Below, piece by piece: positions 21,001 to 26,800 of a DNA stretch of 64,000 nt (positions are counted from its first letter, which is position 1; every line of letters starts with the position of its first letter). The notes below the pieces were generated by a model. That model was not told the origin of the DNA. It ran no database searches and was given only the letters and a program-made list of their open reading frames with translations. The position numbers and the translations under genes were made by a program. This stretch comes from JAAEPI01 sp965212145 (GTDB lineage Bacteria; Bacteroidota; Bacteroidia; Cytophagales; Cyclobacteriaceae): the NCBI GenBank assembly GCA_965212145.1, contig CBDBUY010000005.1:248001-312000 (forward strand), given 5' to 3'.

Positions 21001-23642
21001 TCCTCATTATTGGCTGAATTTCTCATGGTCACCCTCACTTCCAGCTTCACACTATTGGCATTGCTTGGAAGACCGGAAACAGAAGCGCCGATATAAGTGA
21101 AATTGGAAACATCTGAGGCAATAGTTCCCGATTCCGTTTGAGTGTCACTGGCGTCATAGAAAAAATACTCCATGTACATGTAATCAGCGGATTCCATGGG
21201 ACCTTGAGCAAACATGTCACCCGTGATCGAAATATTATTCAGATTGGTGAAACCCTGAAGGTCAAGTATCCCAGTGGTCCACACGATATCCTGATCTGAA
21301 TTACTCACCTCAAACATCAAGTTCCCACCTTCATCAACTACGTCAAAACTTCCCGGGGAAGCGGACCATGGACTTATGGGATCGATGGAATCGTCAGTGG
21401 CGTTCTCTAATCCATCGAATGTTTCTTGGTAAATAGTTTGAAGTTGGACAATACTTCCATCGTAATAGGCTTCTGCTTGGCCGTTATCAGGCAATGAATC
21501 ACCACCTGGAGAACACTTCCTGTTGTCAAATAATTTGTTCACCGTCAGGGTAAATGGATCTGAAGAAACCCCCACTGACCCCACGTTATTTGTCCCATCT
21601 CCACATTCAGGGATACTAGCTGGATTGAATGTGATAGGCGGATTTCCTCCAGCAAAATTGATCACTAAATAAAGGTCATAATCTCCACCAATACCGTTAG
21701 CAGTGAGGGTGAAATTTTGGAACTCTCCGGAATCAAGGTCAACTAACTGTACAAATTCAGTATTCAAATAAGTCGAACCAGCCGAAAATGGATCTCCGGC
21801 ATAAAAGGAAACTGGGACTGTTCCAGAAACAGCAACATCACCCGAATTACCGATATCAAAAGTCACATCTAATTCACTTTCCGGACATTGCGCATTGGTA
21901 GAAGTAATGGTAGAACCTAGATCTAAATCAGGAGTCACATAATTCGAGCAACCATCTTCATTCAAGAGTGCAGATTGAACCATAAATTGATTCAAGGCTC
22001 TATTATCTCCAGTGGTGCATACTCCTGATGAGAAAACTACCGCATGATCTTGTTGCTGTTGTGGAATAGTAAGGTCGTCATTGACATTGACATTAAAGTA
22101 AGATGATTGGTTCCAGACCGGTCTTGATGGTTGCCATGACTCACCCCCATCCGCTTCAAAAACTCGGACGTGACCAAAAGTGGTGTTTGGATTATAGGGG
22201 TCAAAACTTGTTGAATTACTGGTGTAGCAAGTGACGCAAATTTCACTAGCACCATCACCATCAACATCTGCTACAAGGGGGTATTCTTCTTGTGTCCTGG
22301 AAACACATGGAATGGAAAAACGATCGCTTCCATCGGTTCCATCAATGATGATCAAACGTGACTCACTTCTGTATACAGTTTCGATCGTACCATCATCATC
22401 AAAATCAAAAAGGGTACAACCAGTAAAACCTGATGAAACCTCGTCAATGGTCTTCTTCCAAAGTAGATTCAGGTTCTCATCCAAAGAATATAATTTATTA
22501 TTAGAGACGTAGTTTACGTTTAGTTCACCGTCATTGTCAAGGTCCGCAATGTTCAAACGTCCCGTTCCCTTGTTGTGATTATTTCCAGTGTCTTCGAAAT
22601 AATCGATGGTTCCATTGATGAAATCCCAGAAGAATACTGCTGTTTGATCAGTGTTATCATTTCCATGGGCACCAGAAACCAAAACATCCAATCTACCGTC
22701 TTGGTTGTAGTCGGCTATGGAGACTCCAGTCCAGGATTGAGAATTCCTGACTTTCGGATAAAATTTGTTATTGTTTCCGGGAAGTAGATCCCACATATCA
22801 CGCTCCTGCGTCATGGTATTGGTTGCAAGATCGACTGAGTAGATGTATCTACCAGCCGCAATTTCCAAACCATTACAATCACCAATACATCCATCGGCCG
22901 GTGTTAAGAAATCCGCAGCTACCGTCGCAGCTACAACGCTATTCATCAAAGTTTCACCACCTGCGAGGTAGTCAGTTCCATCAATAAGAAGCGTCCCGGT
23001 TTCTGCGTCTCTAATAGTAGTTCGTTCGTATAATTCGGGAGTTCCGTCCTGATCAAAGTCTGCAAAAGCTGGATAGCCCATCCCCTTGAACTCAGAGGCT
23101 TTGGCTGTCCAGATTGGAGTGTTGTTCATGTACTCATACATGGCCATGTCATCGCCTCGGTCCTCGTAGACAAAAATATTGGCCATATCATCGTCAGTAT
23201 TGAATCGAATCAATGCGAGAACATTCTCCGGCTGCCATCCCAAGTCCACTTGCCAAAGGGTATTGCCATTTCTCCCATCCAGAACCGTCATCGTTTCAAG
23301 CTGTCTGTTGTTTACCACTACTTCAGGAATACCATCGCCATCGAGATCTCCGACTGCCGGGGTGGCATGACTGTTGGCCGTTTTATCAGCAGAACCCCAT
23401 TGTTGACGAATACTGAAATTCGTTACATCTGGGTCATCTGCACAAGTCACATTATTCCCAAAGAAGAATTCAGAACATGAGTTGTCGTCTTTACAGTCCA
23501 GGTCATAACAGTCCACAAAACCATCACCTCCGTCATCAATACCGTTGGAGCAATCGGTTTCATCCCCAGTCACCTGTGCGCTGACAAAAAATGTACTTAG
23601 TAAAAAACAAGAAGATAGGAGTATCCTAGATTGGCGATTCAT
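1..23642 (-). CDS. Giant secreted SprB-like repeat adhesin, 3' end outside window
   Basis: The frame opens with ATG at 23642 and is still open at base 1, giving at least 7880 codons. The start is supported by a signal peptide (MNRQSRILLSSCFLLSTFF, then VSAQ). Residues about 28-55 form a Cys/Asp-rich stretch (DCSNGIDDGGDGFVDCYDLDC) like the MopE putative metal-binding motif. FG-GAP/VCBS repeats follow to about residue 480 (for example VGDLDGDGIPEVV and IADYNQDGRLDVL), then CARDB-like and Ig-like domains, a LamG/concanavalin domain at about 1250-1430 (ISFWVKISP, LDEFRIFDY), and then dozens of SprB/Ig-like domains with a 'G.Y.V.VTD...GC' ending. Two exact tandem arrays lie within it. It is presumably a T9SS-exported surface adhesin. 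The sorting domain is not visible; the PorP/SprF gene nearby makes a type B tail likely (inference). SprB of Flavobacterium is the closest functional precedent but is shorter. Function as a gliding or attachment adhesin is inferred. Confidence 0.93.
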   Translation of the reverse strand, partial: MNRQSRILLSSCFLLSTFFVSAQVTGDETDCSNGIDDGGDGFVDCYDLDCKDDNSCSEFFFGNNVTCADDPDVTNFSIRQQWGSADKTANSHATPAVGDLDGDGIPEVVVNNRQLETMTVLDGRNGNTLWQVDLGWQPENVLALIRFNTDDDMANIFVYEDRGDDMAMYEYMNNTPIWTAKASEFKGMGYPAFADFDQDGTPELYERTTIRDAETGTLLIDGTDYLAGGETLMNSVVAATVAADFLTPADGCIGDCNGLEIAAGRYIYSVDLATNTMTQERDMWDLLPGNNNKFYPKVRNSQSWTGVSIADYNQDGRLDVLVSGAHGNDNTDQTAVFFWDFINGTIDYFEDTGNNHNKGTGRLNIADLDNDGELNVNYVSNNKLYSLDENLNLLWKKTIDEVSSGFTGCTLFDFDDDGTIETVYRSESRLIIIDGTDGSDRFSIPCVSRTQEEYPLVADVDGDGASEICVTCYTSNSTSFDPYNPNTTFGHVRVFEADGGESWQPSRPVWNQSSYFNVNVNDDLTIPQQQQDHAVVFSSGVCTTGDNRALNQFMVQSALLNEDGCSNYVTPDLDLGSTITSTNAQCPESELDVTFDIGNSGDVAVSGTVPVSFYAGDPFSAGSTYLNTEFVQLVDLDSGEFQNFTLTANGIGGDYDLYLVINFAGGNPPITFNPASIPECGDGTNNVGSVGVSSDPFTLTVNKLFDNRKCSPGGDSLPDNGQAEAYYDGSIVQLQTIYQETFDGLENATDDSIDPISPWSASPGSFDVVDEGGNLMFEVSNSDQDIVWTTGILDLQGFTNLNNISITGDMFAQGPMESADYMYMEYFFYDASDTQTESGTIASDVSNFTYIGASVSGLPSNANSVKLEVRVTMRNSANNEDYLLDNVTIQGYSTITGQFTEPEGFSFEWYDDAGLTNLVHTGSTYPTMDDGDYWVRGFYTDGGCYSSVETLNIGLDASINFDAGAFEVSPLTDCGTPDGAVKAYPHTIGDPNDTIFTGYTYEWRLASEDVTTLSTAQTMSNLQAGIYKVYITETLTGCVNTTTAEVTTGLIDPNDINVVATPVHITSCGGTGEISAFVADDPNPGDENTTDFTFEWSDGTVVKATPDFTGITYSGITAGMYTVQAIQNGTQCPSNAVTVELLNNSTEPAPTAIATDNTSCGTSGNGTLSADPDGAGSADPNDYTYEFFVGNNTLAGNQLPAAQAGAAIGSDPWIMTGLVGGTYTIRVTETATSCSATITQDITDNITEPEFNFLTPIDAGEVLETIRKGFIIIPQALAGQTAMTISFWVKISPDNYANDHALFQAGDNAQSVMGIWADDANGISFSLTTVNGGLSVVSSGFQSSGWINIAATWDEATSLQRLYIDGVLAGEVTFAGTGGLDDGGPDMYFGRDSNLGANKFEGQLDEFRIFDYAVGETTLLNAVCDPTAAANDALLYYDFNNLTSTNKGDHIPNLGTMTLSDPQNPGADAIIDKPGNSPGDVTNPAADYDCPLVGAVNNTSCDPANPTGMIDMTDLVDPLGANYEYTLFDGYGTTTQLSQNTTGIFGSLTDGFYTMVVRDTDSNCDTDPLFFAIASQPDNPNIVTATVDDTSCDGATVFTGEIEVTASSTTSAGPYTFELFDGANFNLPTIATVNSVTNHTFTGLEDGAYRIRVTDESIQCDNFVDVIVGDSPGNPTFTAASASSVPNTSCATPNGQIITGIQGEDINDYLFNWYDGAVEDPGNESQSGVGLNEYNNIAGGTYTVVAINTTSNCETIALVVDVDDNPTFPSINLVSKQDQTDCSGGNGRLEVQIDDPTEQYGCDGGTFCNDNDISTIGFTYQWYVGSGTGGATIGSNSVILENVPAGTYTFEVIDNQGCSNTFEQTVALNQINPSISLNGPITPNTACGAFANGEISVNVGFNGEDPVADLTGYTFTWYDGSGAGKTVNNSSTTQTLSGIEGGTYTLVVTAPNGCTSNDFVQTVTETIDYPVINWVVNDNTICEPNPPSNGSIDTEVTSGFPPNTGGYTIELWEGQDGGGHALVNFIESVVVNPDGGGVASVQLGGNLGAGHYSIVATNNETGCVTQVGNSPKIHIKDEPVDPQTDSFATTDDTTCDPSLGTGSISITMVGGNDDKTFAWYTGDNDDPANLIAGETGPTISDLADGKYTYVVTDDLTNCISDKETVEVGETLAVMLANESNNIGNSICDPANNSPTNPDADGGITFTPTTDGSNNTYTFALRTSGGLALPDATYPDAAYATNGANTTVTGLPTGNYIMNISDDASGCDIDHPFTIVDATSDPVLDDATVTANATPNASCTPGAFTGSATINLADITNGSGDYSYFWATAADPTTQIDDDATLDGSLIGQTGVEDGDYVVTVTDNITGCSSATGNVTIGVDQPALLAGESALTGNTVCDPAANGGGNPDANGGVTLTPTSNGSNETYTFALRTSGGLALPDATYPDAAYATNGANTTVTGLPTGNYIMNISDDASGCDIDHPFTIVDATSDPVLDDATVTANATPNASCTPGAFTGSATINLADITNGSGDYSYFWATAADPTTQIDDDATLDGSLIGQTGVEDGDYVVTVTDNITGCSSATGNVTIGVDQPALLAGESALTGNTVCDPAANGGGNPDANGGVTLTPTSNGSNETYTFALRTSGGLALPDATYPDAAYATNGANTTVTGLPTGNYIMNISDDASGCDIDHPFTIVDATSDPVLDDATVTANATPNASCTPGAFTGSATINLADITNGSGDYSYFWATAADPTTQIDDDATLDGSLIGQTGVEDGDYVVTVTDNITGCSSATGNVTIGVDQPALLAGESALTGNTVCDPAANGGGNPDANGGVTLTPTSNGSNETYTFALRTSGGLALPDATYPDAAYATNGANTTVTGLPTGNYIMNISDDASGCDIDHPFTIVDATSDPVLDDATVTANATPNASCTPGAFTGSATINLADITNGSGDYSYFWATAADPTTQIDDDATLDGSLIGQTGVEDGDYVVTVTDNITGCSSATGNVTIGVDQPALLAGESALTGNTVCDPAANGGGNPDANGGVTLTPTSNGSNETYTFALRTSGGLALPDATYPDAAYATNGANTTVTGLPTGNYIMNISDDASGCDIDHPFTIVDATSDPVLDDATVTANATPNASCTPGAFTGSATINLADITNGSGDYSYFWATAADPTTQIDDDATLDGSLIGQTGVEDGDYVVTVTDNITGCSSATGNVTIGVDQPALLAGESALTGNTVCDPAANGGGNPDANGGVTLTPTSNGSNETYTFALRTSGGLALPDATYPDAAYATNGANTTVTGLPTGNYIMNISDDASGCDIDHPFTIVDATSDPVLDDATVTANATPNASCTPGAFTGSATINLADITNGSGDYSYFWATAADPTTQIDDDATLDGSLIGQTGVEDGDYVVTVTDNITGCSSATGNVTIGVDQPALLAGESALTGNTVCDPAANGGGNPDANGGVTLTPTSNGSNETYTFALRTSGGLALPDATYPDAAYATNGANTTVTGLPTGNYIMNISDDASGCDIDHPFTIVDATSDPVLDDATVTANATPNASCTPGAFTGSATINLADITNGSGDYSYFWATAADPTTQIDDDATLDGSLIGQTGVEDGDYVVTVTDNITGCSSATGNVTIGVDQPALLAGESALTGNTVCDPAANGGGNPDANGGVTLTPTSNGSNETYTFALRTSGGLALPDATYPDAAYATNGANTTVTGLPTGNYIMNISDDASGCDIDHPFTIVDATSDPVLDDATVTANATPNASCTPGAFTGSATINLADITNGSGDYSYFWATAADPTTQIDDDATLDGSLIGQTGVEDGDYVVTVTDNITGCSSATGNVTIGVGQPNILANESDLTGNSVCDPAANAAGNIDANGSITLSPTSSGTPTNYTFALRTSGGTAIPDGGIAGYDDVTYSSNSASTLVEGLPEGNYIMNIMEDASGCDIDYPFSIVNAEVDPTVNEVNVNANAVPNTSCDPGNYTGSATVDITDITGAGSALTDYAFYWATAADPNTQIDNDETLDGSFIGQTGVQDGDYILILTDLVTGCASGNVDVTIGENFATITPTITKLLDNFSCDPANPIGSASVAITDSDGGTNADYSIEWYFGTSTAGTPIDLSDQIDDRIHGTYTVLVQHNTTMCTETAQVVIDEFDPALTVTATSTNDFTDCYPSNGVVEATPSLTFNPAGPPTGLATNFTYQWYFGTSATAGNELQEGVDPGNLSTPTNVSTATVSGLSAGNYTVVVTETQTGCVSSIATATVVDEVSPSKPTVEIIADIIPNSCEADNGRITATITGLGTTNASGGGTDFSFEWYEGAQDFATLFTTGSGQELVSGEALVANPSPPGQAVLISNAGGSGVGANTTLDQIISGLYTLVTVDLNTGCRYFDVYDLGFSGQQVTTTLTIDNVTECPDNGTARVGLADNIILTVSGQGATEFVVGETFTTSGGASGIIAADNGSGQVQVTLDNGSPALSTTETITSASSTGTIDVIDKVGFATGLEEYDDISQYTIYLYSGSGVPADRFAPYEYEGRFFPYSYNPSNGAILDGNGDPLASSPGAVLAAGDEAQFPELPAGDYIAVAREIINPAFNPGATSECWTAASRDEQILDLAYEPIVQSTDVTHNTSCDVANPSGQLSITVIEDPDESNNPALSQQPNGFRFTWRDATTAVVFGPHDVLTETATSTTNADLPAGDYTVTVERLGGAGNTPNMCIVEQTLTVSYNPEQHQILSVNVSQNQDCNPLDGSAFINNTDITDAAADYNYTWYTTYIADGDPGNVLLGNAFIDGGLNNGDAGASSISGLEAGTYFVQAVHTVKTCETPVFQFEIEEERATPTFEVAQTAEDISCADNGAFPPTGEATVTLTNGSMNPADYTIEWFESDGTTALGGITATASLNGDNTVASGLPNGNYFVMVTDNTNPGIGCESATLEVIIEQFETIISVGPTAGTDFVITHSDDCTPENGGVLINNITETRPDGSTTAIPADYALGDYTFTWLEDDMTTAIANGATFPDVAFPSAANGAAGANQVTGLPAGTYYLQIQNTAATNGTGCTTDANDLVEFIIEDQVILPTFEVAQTAEDISCADNGAFPPTGEATVTLTNGSMNPADYTIEWFESDGTTALGGITATASLNGDNTVASGLPNGNYFVMVTDNTNPGIGCESATLEVIIEQFETIISVGPTAGTDFVITHSDDCTPENGGVLINNITETRPDGSTTAIPADYALGDYTFTWLEDDMTTAIANGATFPDVAFPSAANGAAGANQVTGLPAGTYYLQIQNTAATNGTGCTTDANDLVEFIIEDQVILPTFEVAQTAEDISCADNGAFPPTGEATVTLTNGSMNPADYTIEWFESDGTTALGGITATASLNGDNTVASGLPNGNYFVMVTDNTNPGIGCESATLEVIIEQFETIISVGPTAGTDFVITHSDDCTPENGGVLINNITETRPDGSTTAIPADYALGDYTFTWLEDDMTTAIANGATFPDVAFPSAANGAAGANQVTGLPAGTYYLQIQNTAATNGTGCTTDANDLVEFIIEDQVILPTFEVAQTAEDISCADNGAFPPTGEATVTLTNGSMNPADYTIEWFESDGTTALGGITATASLNGDNTVASGLPNGNYFVMVTDNTNPGIGCESATLEVIIEQFETIISVGPTAGTDFVITHSDDCTPENGGVLINNITETRPDGSTTAIPADYALGDYTFTWLEDDMTTAIANGATFPDVAFPSAANGAAGANQVTGLPAGTYYLQIQNTAATNGTGCTTDANDLVEFIIEDQVILPTFEVAQTAEDISCADNGAFPPTGEATVTLTNGSMNPADYTIEWFESDGTTALGGITATASLNGDNTVASGLPNGNYFVMVTDNTNPGIGCESATLEVIIEQFETIISVGPTAGTDFVITHSDDCTPENGGVLINNITETRPDGSTTAIPADYALGDYTFTWLEDDMTTAIANGATFPDVAFPSAANGAAGANQVTGLPAGTYYLQIQNTAATNGTGCTTDANDLVEFIIEDQVILPTFEVAQTAEDISCADNGAFPPTGEATVTLTNGSMNPADYTIEWFESDGTTALGGITATASLNGDNTVASGLPNGNYFVMVTDNTNPGIGCESATLEVIIEQFETIISVGPTAGTDFVITHSDDCTPENGGVLINNITETRPDGSTTAIPADYALGDYTFTWLEDDMTTAIANGATFPDVAFPSAANGAAGANQVTGLPAGTYYLQIQNTAATNGTGCTTDANDLVEFIIEDQVILPTFEVAQTAEDISCADNGAFPPTGEATVTLTNGSMNPADYTIEWFESDGTTALGGITATASLNGDNTVASGLPNGNYFVMVTDNTNPGIGCESATLEVIIEQFETIISVGPTAGTDFVITHSDDCTPENGGVLINNITETRPDGSTTAIPADYALGDYTFTWLEDDMTTAIANGATFPDVAFPSAANGAAGANQVTGLPAGTYYLQIQNTAATNGTGCTTDANDLVEFIIEDQVILPTFEVAQTAEDISCADNGAFPPTGEATVTLTNGSMNPADYTIEWFESDGTTALGGITATASLNGDNTVASGLPNGNYFVMVTDNTNPGIGCESATLEVIIEQFETIISVGPTAGTDFVITHSDDCTPENGGVLINNITETRPDGSTTAIPADYALGDYTFTWLEDDMTTAIANGATFPDVAFPSAANGAAGANQVTGLPAGTYYLQIQNTAATNGTGCTTDANDLVEFIIEDQVILPTFEVAQTAEDISCADNGAFPPTGEATVTLTNGSMNPADYTIEWFESDGTTALGGITATASLNGDNTVASGLPNGNYFVMVTDNTNPGIGCESATLEVIIEQFETIISVGPTAGTDFVITHSDDCTPENGGVLINNITETRPDGSTTAIPADYALGDYTFTWLEDDMTTAIANGATFPDVAFPSAANGAAGANQVTGLPAGTYYLQIQNTAATNGTGCTTDANDLVEFIIEDQQVEPLLQVSSTNDDITCDDTNYIPTGQATASVTLNGVAQPANNYRFTWYEDDAATILLGTTITTASYPAANGTAGANIVNDLPQGTYYVVAEDLTNSIGCESPIESVIIEQYESDIEVGTTAGSDFNITHTDNCNPVNGGFEILNITETRPNGASTSISGGDYTIGDYTFDWFESDGTTAIAVGNFPDVTFPNGTNGDPGANEVAGLPAGTYTVQIQNTAAVDGTGCIQDVGGDLVVFTIEDNRVDPQIVLNGANPGTQISTFCNDANPNDGNGTLNIEIYHDGVLQSPTDYTRTWYRGNGTVAGTELFIPANEGTAVNSSGDFTMLTGLSQGFYTLAIERISGIPGLGCTMEMTFEVTLQQDIPSLDQTSISGNATDNTICVPGYSGGFVANGEIIIDDTDVSGGDLGLYEITVEKGSVGSGDIRFNSTNPATTSVTISNLEDGAYFISARNTTTNCEASAVRVNIEDLSTNPEVVLVELVDNLNCAAGTDAIGSITITADGTDETDPSLDFQWFQGTGTGTPLVGETNATIQNLNAGIYTARIRNNTTGCETLREYEIEDLEDLPIMSSYDFRDQSFCNPNGMFVLYEIIQTGVTLDTTAMDAEGYVLEVFTNPGNVSQGTATSTPYEITGLPIGSYYAVITNNGSNCTSERVEFNVEDEIVYPLIEITVDINDDPCSLGNGQISATADDNDDTNLNYQFTWYEYDNGSMTRGALVGNTSTVGMLEGGFYEVEVTNTNTGCTISQVAELTSNPVVSPAIVNFEVQDAFDCNPADGYIRITGMNQDTPQEYDFELFSPDNTTSLATITAGSEDPVEFEGLSAGTYWITATHATRANCISDTQLEVIVEDISTPPVIVIDFVPNTRCDPATPNGELHATADGSTSNDPVTGYTWDWVGANGTPTPTVAQGQGTADLTNIIEGDYDLTVT
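2058..2789 (-). repeat. Diverged relative of the 708-bp unit
   Basis: This 732-bp in-frame segment (244 codons) aligns by eye along its length with the adjoining 708-bp units, sharing phrases such as the GLPAGTY motif followed by QIQNTAA, but it differs at many nucleotide positions including silent ones. It lies on the C-terminal side of the array and looks like an older copy that has escaped homogenisation. Its exact boundaries are approximate. Confidence 0.7.
2790..9152 (-). repeat. Nine-copy 708-bp tandem array (236-aa units)
   Basis: The sequence repeats with a period of exactly 708 bp from 2790; the ninth copy ends about 10 bp short at 9152, where it passes into unique sequence. The period is 236 codons, so the frame is preserved. 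Each unit carries two Ig/SprB-like domains: one from near AEDISCADNGAF to GIGCESATLEV, the second from THSDDCTPENGG to GTGCTTDANDLVEF. Each domain has one early Cys and one late GC, suggesting a disulfide or isopeptide-like staple (inference). The only difference I found among copies is a silent His codon change (CAT to CAC on the coding strand) at 3834 and 6666, that is in copies 2 and 6. Confidence 0.96.
11476..12120 (-). repeat. Diverged relative of the 627-bp unit
   Basis: This 645-bp in-frame segment (215 codons) directly adjoins the 627-bp array on its C-terminal side and follows the same order of motifs (the phrase corresponding to QTGV/VQDGDYILI, then a Cys-containing middle, then a GCDIDYPF-like ending). 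Nucleotide identity is clearly lower than among the array copies. It appears to be an older unit from which, or next to which, the array expanded. Limits are approximate. Confidence 0.7.
12121..17001 (-). repeat. Eight-copy 627-bp tandem array (209-aa units)
   Basis: The period is exactly 627 bp (209 codons). Copies start at 12121, 12748, 13375, 14002, 14629, 15256, 15883 and 16510. Seven are complete; the eighth is identical for about 492 bp, to 17001, and then continues as a diverged but alignable sequence. Each unit has two Ig/SprB-like domains, one from NTVCDPAANGGG to ASGCDIDHPFTIVD and one from TPNASCTPGAFTG to ITGCSSATGNVTIG. The single difference I noticed is a silent Ser codon change (TCT to TCC on the coding strand) at 14925 in copy 5. 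Such identity at silent sites points to very recent expansion or ongoing gene conversion. Confidence 0.96.
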
Positions 23643-23758
23643 AGTCGTGAGTAATCTAAATAGTGTGTCCATACATACTGGTCTGGGCACTTTTGTAACC
23701 ATTAGGCAAGGTAATAAAAGGCCATTAAAGTCAAAAGGTACGAATAAGGATCATAAAG

Positions 23759-23777
23759 TTAGCAAGAATCGTGCTAA
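23759..23777. promoter_or_regulatory. Small inverted repeat upstream of the giant adhesin
   Basis: TTAGCA and TGCTAA face each other across a 7-base spacer in the 224-bp gap between the two minus-strand genes, about 117 bp ahead of the giant gene's start. It could be an operator or chance. No clear promoter match to the Bacteroidota TAnnTTTG box is present here; the nearest is TACCTTTT on the minus strand. Confidence 0.2.
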
Positions 23778-23792
23778 TATTATTTTGTATAT

Positions 23793-23832
23793 AAAAAATT
23801 GTACTATTCGTGGATTATTAACTTTGAATAGT
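23793..23832 (-). terminator. Possible intrinsic terminator after the type-B-sorted protein gene
   Basis: Read on the minus strand, ACTATTC and GAATAGT can pair across a 16-base loop and are followed two bases later by AATTTTTT. It lies 35-75 bp after the stop codon of the gene ending at 23867. The stem is short and AT-rich with a long loop, so it is a weak candidate. If real, the giant adhesin gene has its own promoter. Confidence 0.35.
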
Positions 23833-23866
23833 GAAATTAAGAATGGGAATTGTTAAATAACTGAGA

Positions 23867-26800
23867 TTATCTGGCTAGTAAAATCGAGCCCGATTGGTTG
23901 TTGCTACCATCAGAACATTTCATCACATAATAATAAATTCCTTCGGGTACTTGAGTTCCAGCACTCGTTCCATCCCAGATACAATCTGCGTCTTCAGGAA
24001 TTTCACCAGGAAGTTCTTGAACGAGTATGTTTTTCCCACGGGTGTCCAGGATATAAACAGTACAGCCGCTTAGCGTAGAAGAGTTTATTATTTTCCAGCA
24101 ATCGTTGGTTCCATCGTCGTTTGGAGAAAAAGATTTTCGAGCTAGAAAAGTACCGCCGATGACGGTCACGGTTTCAGTTTCATCGCACCCATCTACGGTG
24201 GTTCCAGTTACTTCAATTGTCACGGTAGGGGTTGTGGGAGTTACTTCAAAAGAAGCTCCATTATCGACAACTGTAGCTTGACCAGCTGAAATATTCCAAA
24301 CCGGGCTGACCACAGTTGCATCCACAGACAGGGTTACAGATAGCTGCCCTTCAGCTAGTCGAACTTCACCATCTACAATAGCAGGATCATCTGCGCTCAA
24401 CCCTAAGCCGGCCAGATTATCTACTACAACCACATCGGTGTTTGAGCAGCCAGTATCAGTCACGTAAGTTGCTGTGTAAGTCCCGGGCTCTGTTACGGTC
24501 AACGAACCAGTTGTAACATCAGGGTCGTCCCATGTGACTGATAAAATGCCGGGATCATCAAAACTAAATGTTAGAGATTCACTAGGACATTTTTCATAAA
24601 CAGTGGTCGTACCTGTATCGTCATTAGGAGCTACCACATCGGCAGTGTAGGCTGGTACATCTGAAACAGTGATTGTTTTTTCTGCAATCGCACAGCCAAC
24701 TCCATCTTCATAGACAGTTTCTAGTGTAACAGTCGCTGTTCCAGCGCTTCCGAATGTGACATCAATGGTGCTCCCGGTTCCACTTGTCGTACTTGCTCCG
24801 GCACCCGATACTGTCCATATATATCCCAGAGTTAATGACTGCCCAGAATTGTCCGTAGAGGTTGACGTGAACGTGGTTTGAACGTCAACGCACACCTCAT
24901 TTATCGCTCCAAATGAAGGACCATCGAAAGAAGAAGAGGGGCCTGTAGGAATATTAATACTGTTTGAAATACGAGTACAACTTCCGTCTGAAATTTCCAA
25001 CGTATAATCTCCGGGAGTGCTCACCTGAACAGTAACATCTCCGGGAGAACCCACGTTATTGGTCCCGTCTCTTTTCCATTGGTATGTGAAAGATCCGGTA
25101 TAATCAGGAGCACCCAGAGTTATGGTTCCATCATCACAATTCTGCTCTCCAATGTTCACAACAGGAGGGCCTGCCACGGTCACAAGTACTGAGTTGGATT
25201 CAGGACTTTGGCATGTGCCATTTCCACTGTCTATTTTCAAATAATACGATCCACTATGAACTGCTTCTGCACTGGATGAAATCTGGCAAGTATTTGTCGT
25301 GCAAGTTGTAAGCAATCCGTTTGGACCGTACCAATAATAATTAGATCCTGCTACTCCGTCCGTAGTAGACAGGGTGATGTTTTCCTGAACACAAACATCC
25401 AATGTCGTTGCTCCTCCTTGAATAGTGGGTGCAGTTACAGAGGTCGCATCATGAGTGATTGAAGCCGCCGATGACGCATTGCTATTCGATCCATCAGCCA
25501 TTTGAGCAATAACCGTGATAGATTTCGCGCCCGTGTAACCCTGTATATCTAAAGTATTTGTCGTTTCAGGAGGCGTTGTTTCTCCGGAAACTGACCAGGT
25601 ATACGTAAGGTTATGGCCTTCGGTAGCTCTGAGCAAAAACTCCTGACCTGTGCAATAAATACCGCTCACAGGTTCAATCACTGGAGTCATTTGTAAATCA
25701 TTTATCAGATATCTGAAATTACCTATTTGACCTCCCGTGGCTGAATTATCAACGAAAGCAATATCAGGTCTGCCGTCATCATTGAGGTCTCCAATCCTGT
25801 TATTTCTGACGTTACCTGTTCCCGATTCAAGGACTCCCGTGGCGAAGCTGATAGCCGATCCAATTGTGCTCGTAGAATTCTCGTGATAAACCAGAGAACC
25901 GGCAAGCGATGAGAAAACAATATCAACCCAGCCATCTCCATTGAGATCCCCTGCATCCAAACCCCAAGACGTGCCCGCAGTTGTTAAGGCCGCTCTAACA
26001 GTGAAATCAAATTCTCCATTGGTCAGCGTGCCATCATTTTCAAGAATATCCACGCCGGAAGATGTCGTTGAGGCAACATCATCAAATCCGTCATTATTAA
26101 AATCTGCAACGATAATGTTTCGTCTATCCGCAGCATTACCAATTATTCCGCCATGTTCAAAACTCACAGCCCCACCCGAGCTCACATTCCTCAAGACTGA
26201 AATTGGATCCGTTTCACCTACCGGATGAACTACAAGGTCAATTCTCCCATCATTGTCAAAATCACCGGGATATAGTGATGACGTCCTGGATATTCCAATT
26301 AACGTAATAGCGCTTTGAGAAGTGTTGAAACTCACGTTTCCGGATGAAGTATTTAGGTAGATAAAAAGCTGATCATCATCTTCTGAAAAGCTACCAACCG
26401 CAAGATCTTTTTTACCGTCTCCATCAAAATCAGCTATTCTCACCCTCTTCGGAATTCTTTGATTTGCTCCTAACATTGGAAGAGATAACCTGTGGCGTTT
26501 TACGAAAGTGATATTCCCGGCTGTAGATGTGTTTTCATAGACATGAACGAACGGTTCACCTGATCCACTTGAGGTGAAAACTAAATCAGGGAGATTATCC
26601 CCGTTAAGATCACTACACTCCACATTGTGCGATGTGTTTGAATCATCTTCAGTTCTATTTGATAAGGAGAAACTCGGTGATGAAGGGGTCGTCGTGGTGT
26701 TTGATAAAACAGAAAAACTGCCAGCCTCACTATTTGTCACAATTGCATCGAGAAGGTTATCCCCATCAAAATCACACAAACACAGGTCATAAGTAAATGC

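Noticed and set aside
23545..23856. A 103-aa plus-strand open frame overlapping the start of the giant minus-strand gene.
   Set aside because: It has no recognisable domain, and half of it is antisense to the signal-peptide region; the rest is AT-rich intergenic DNA.
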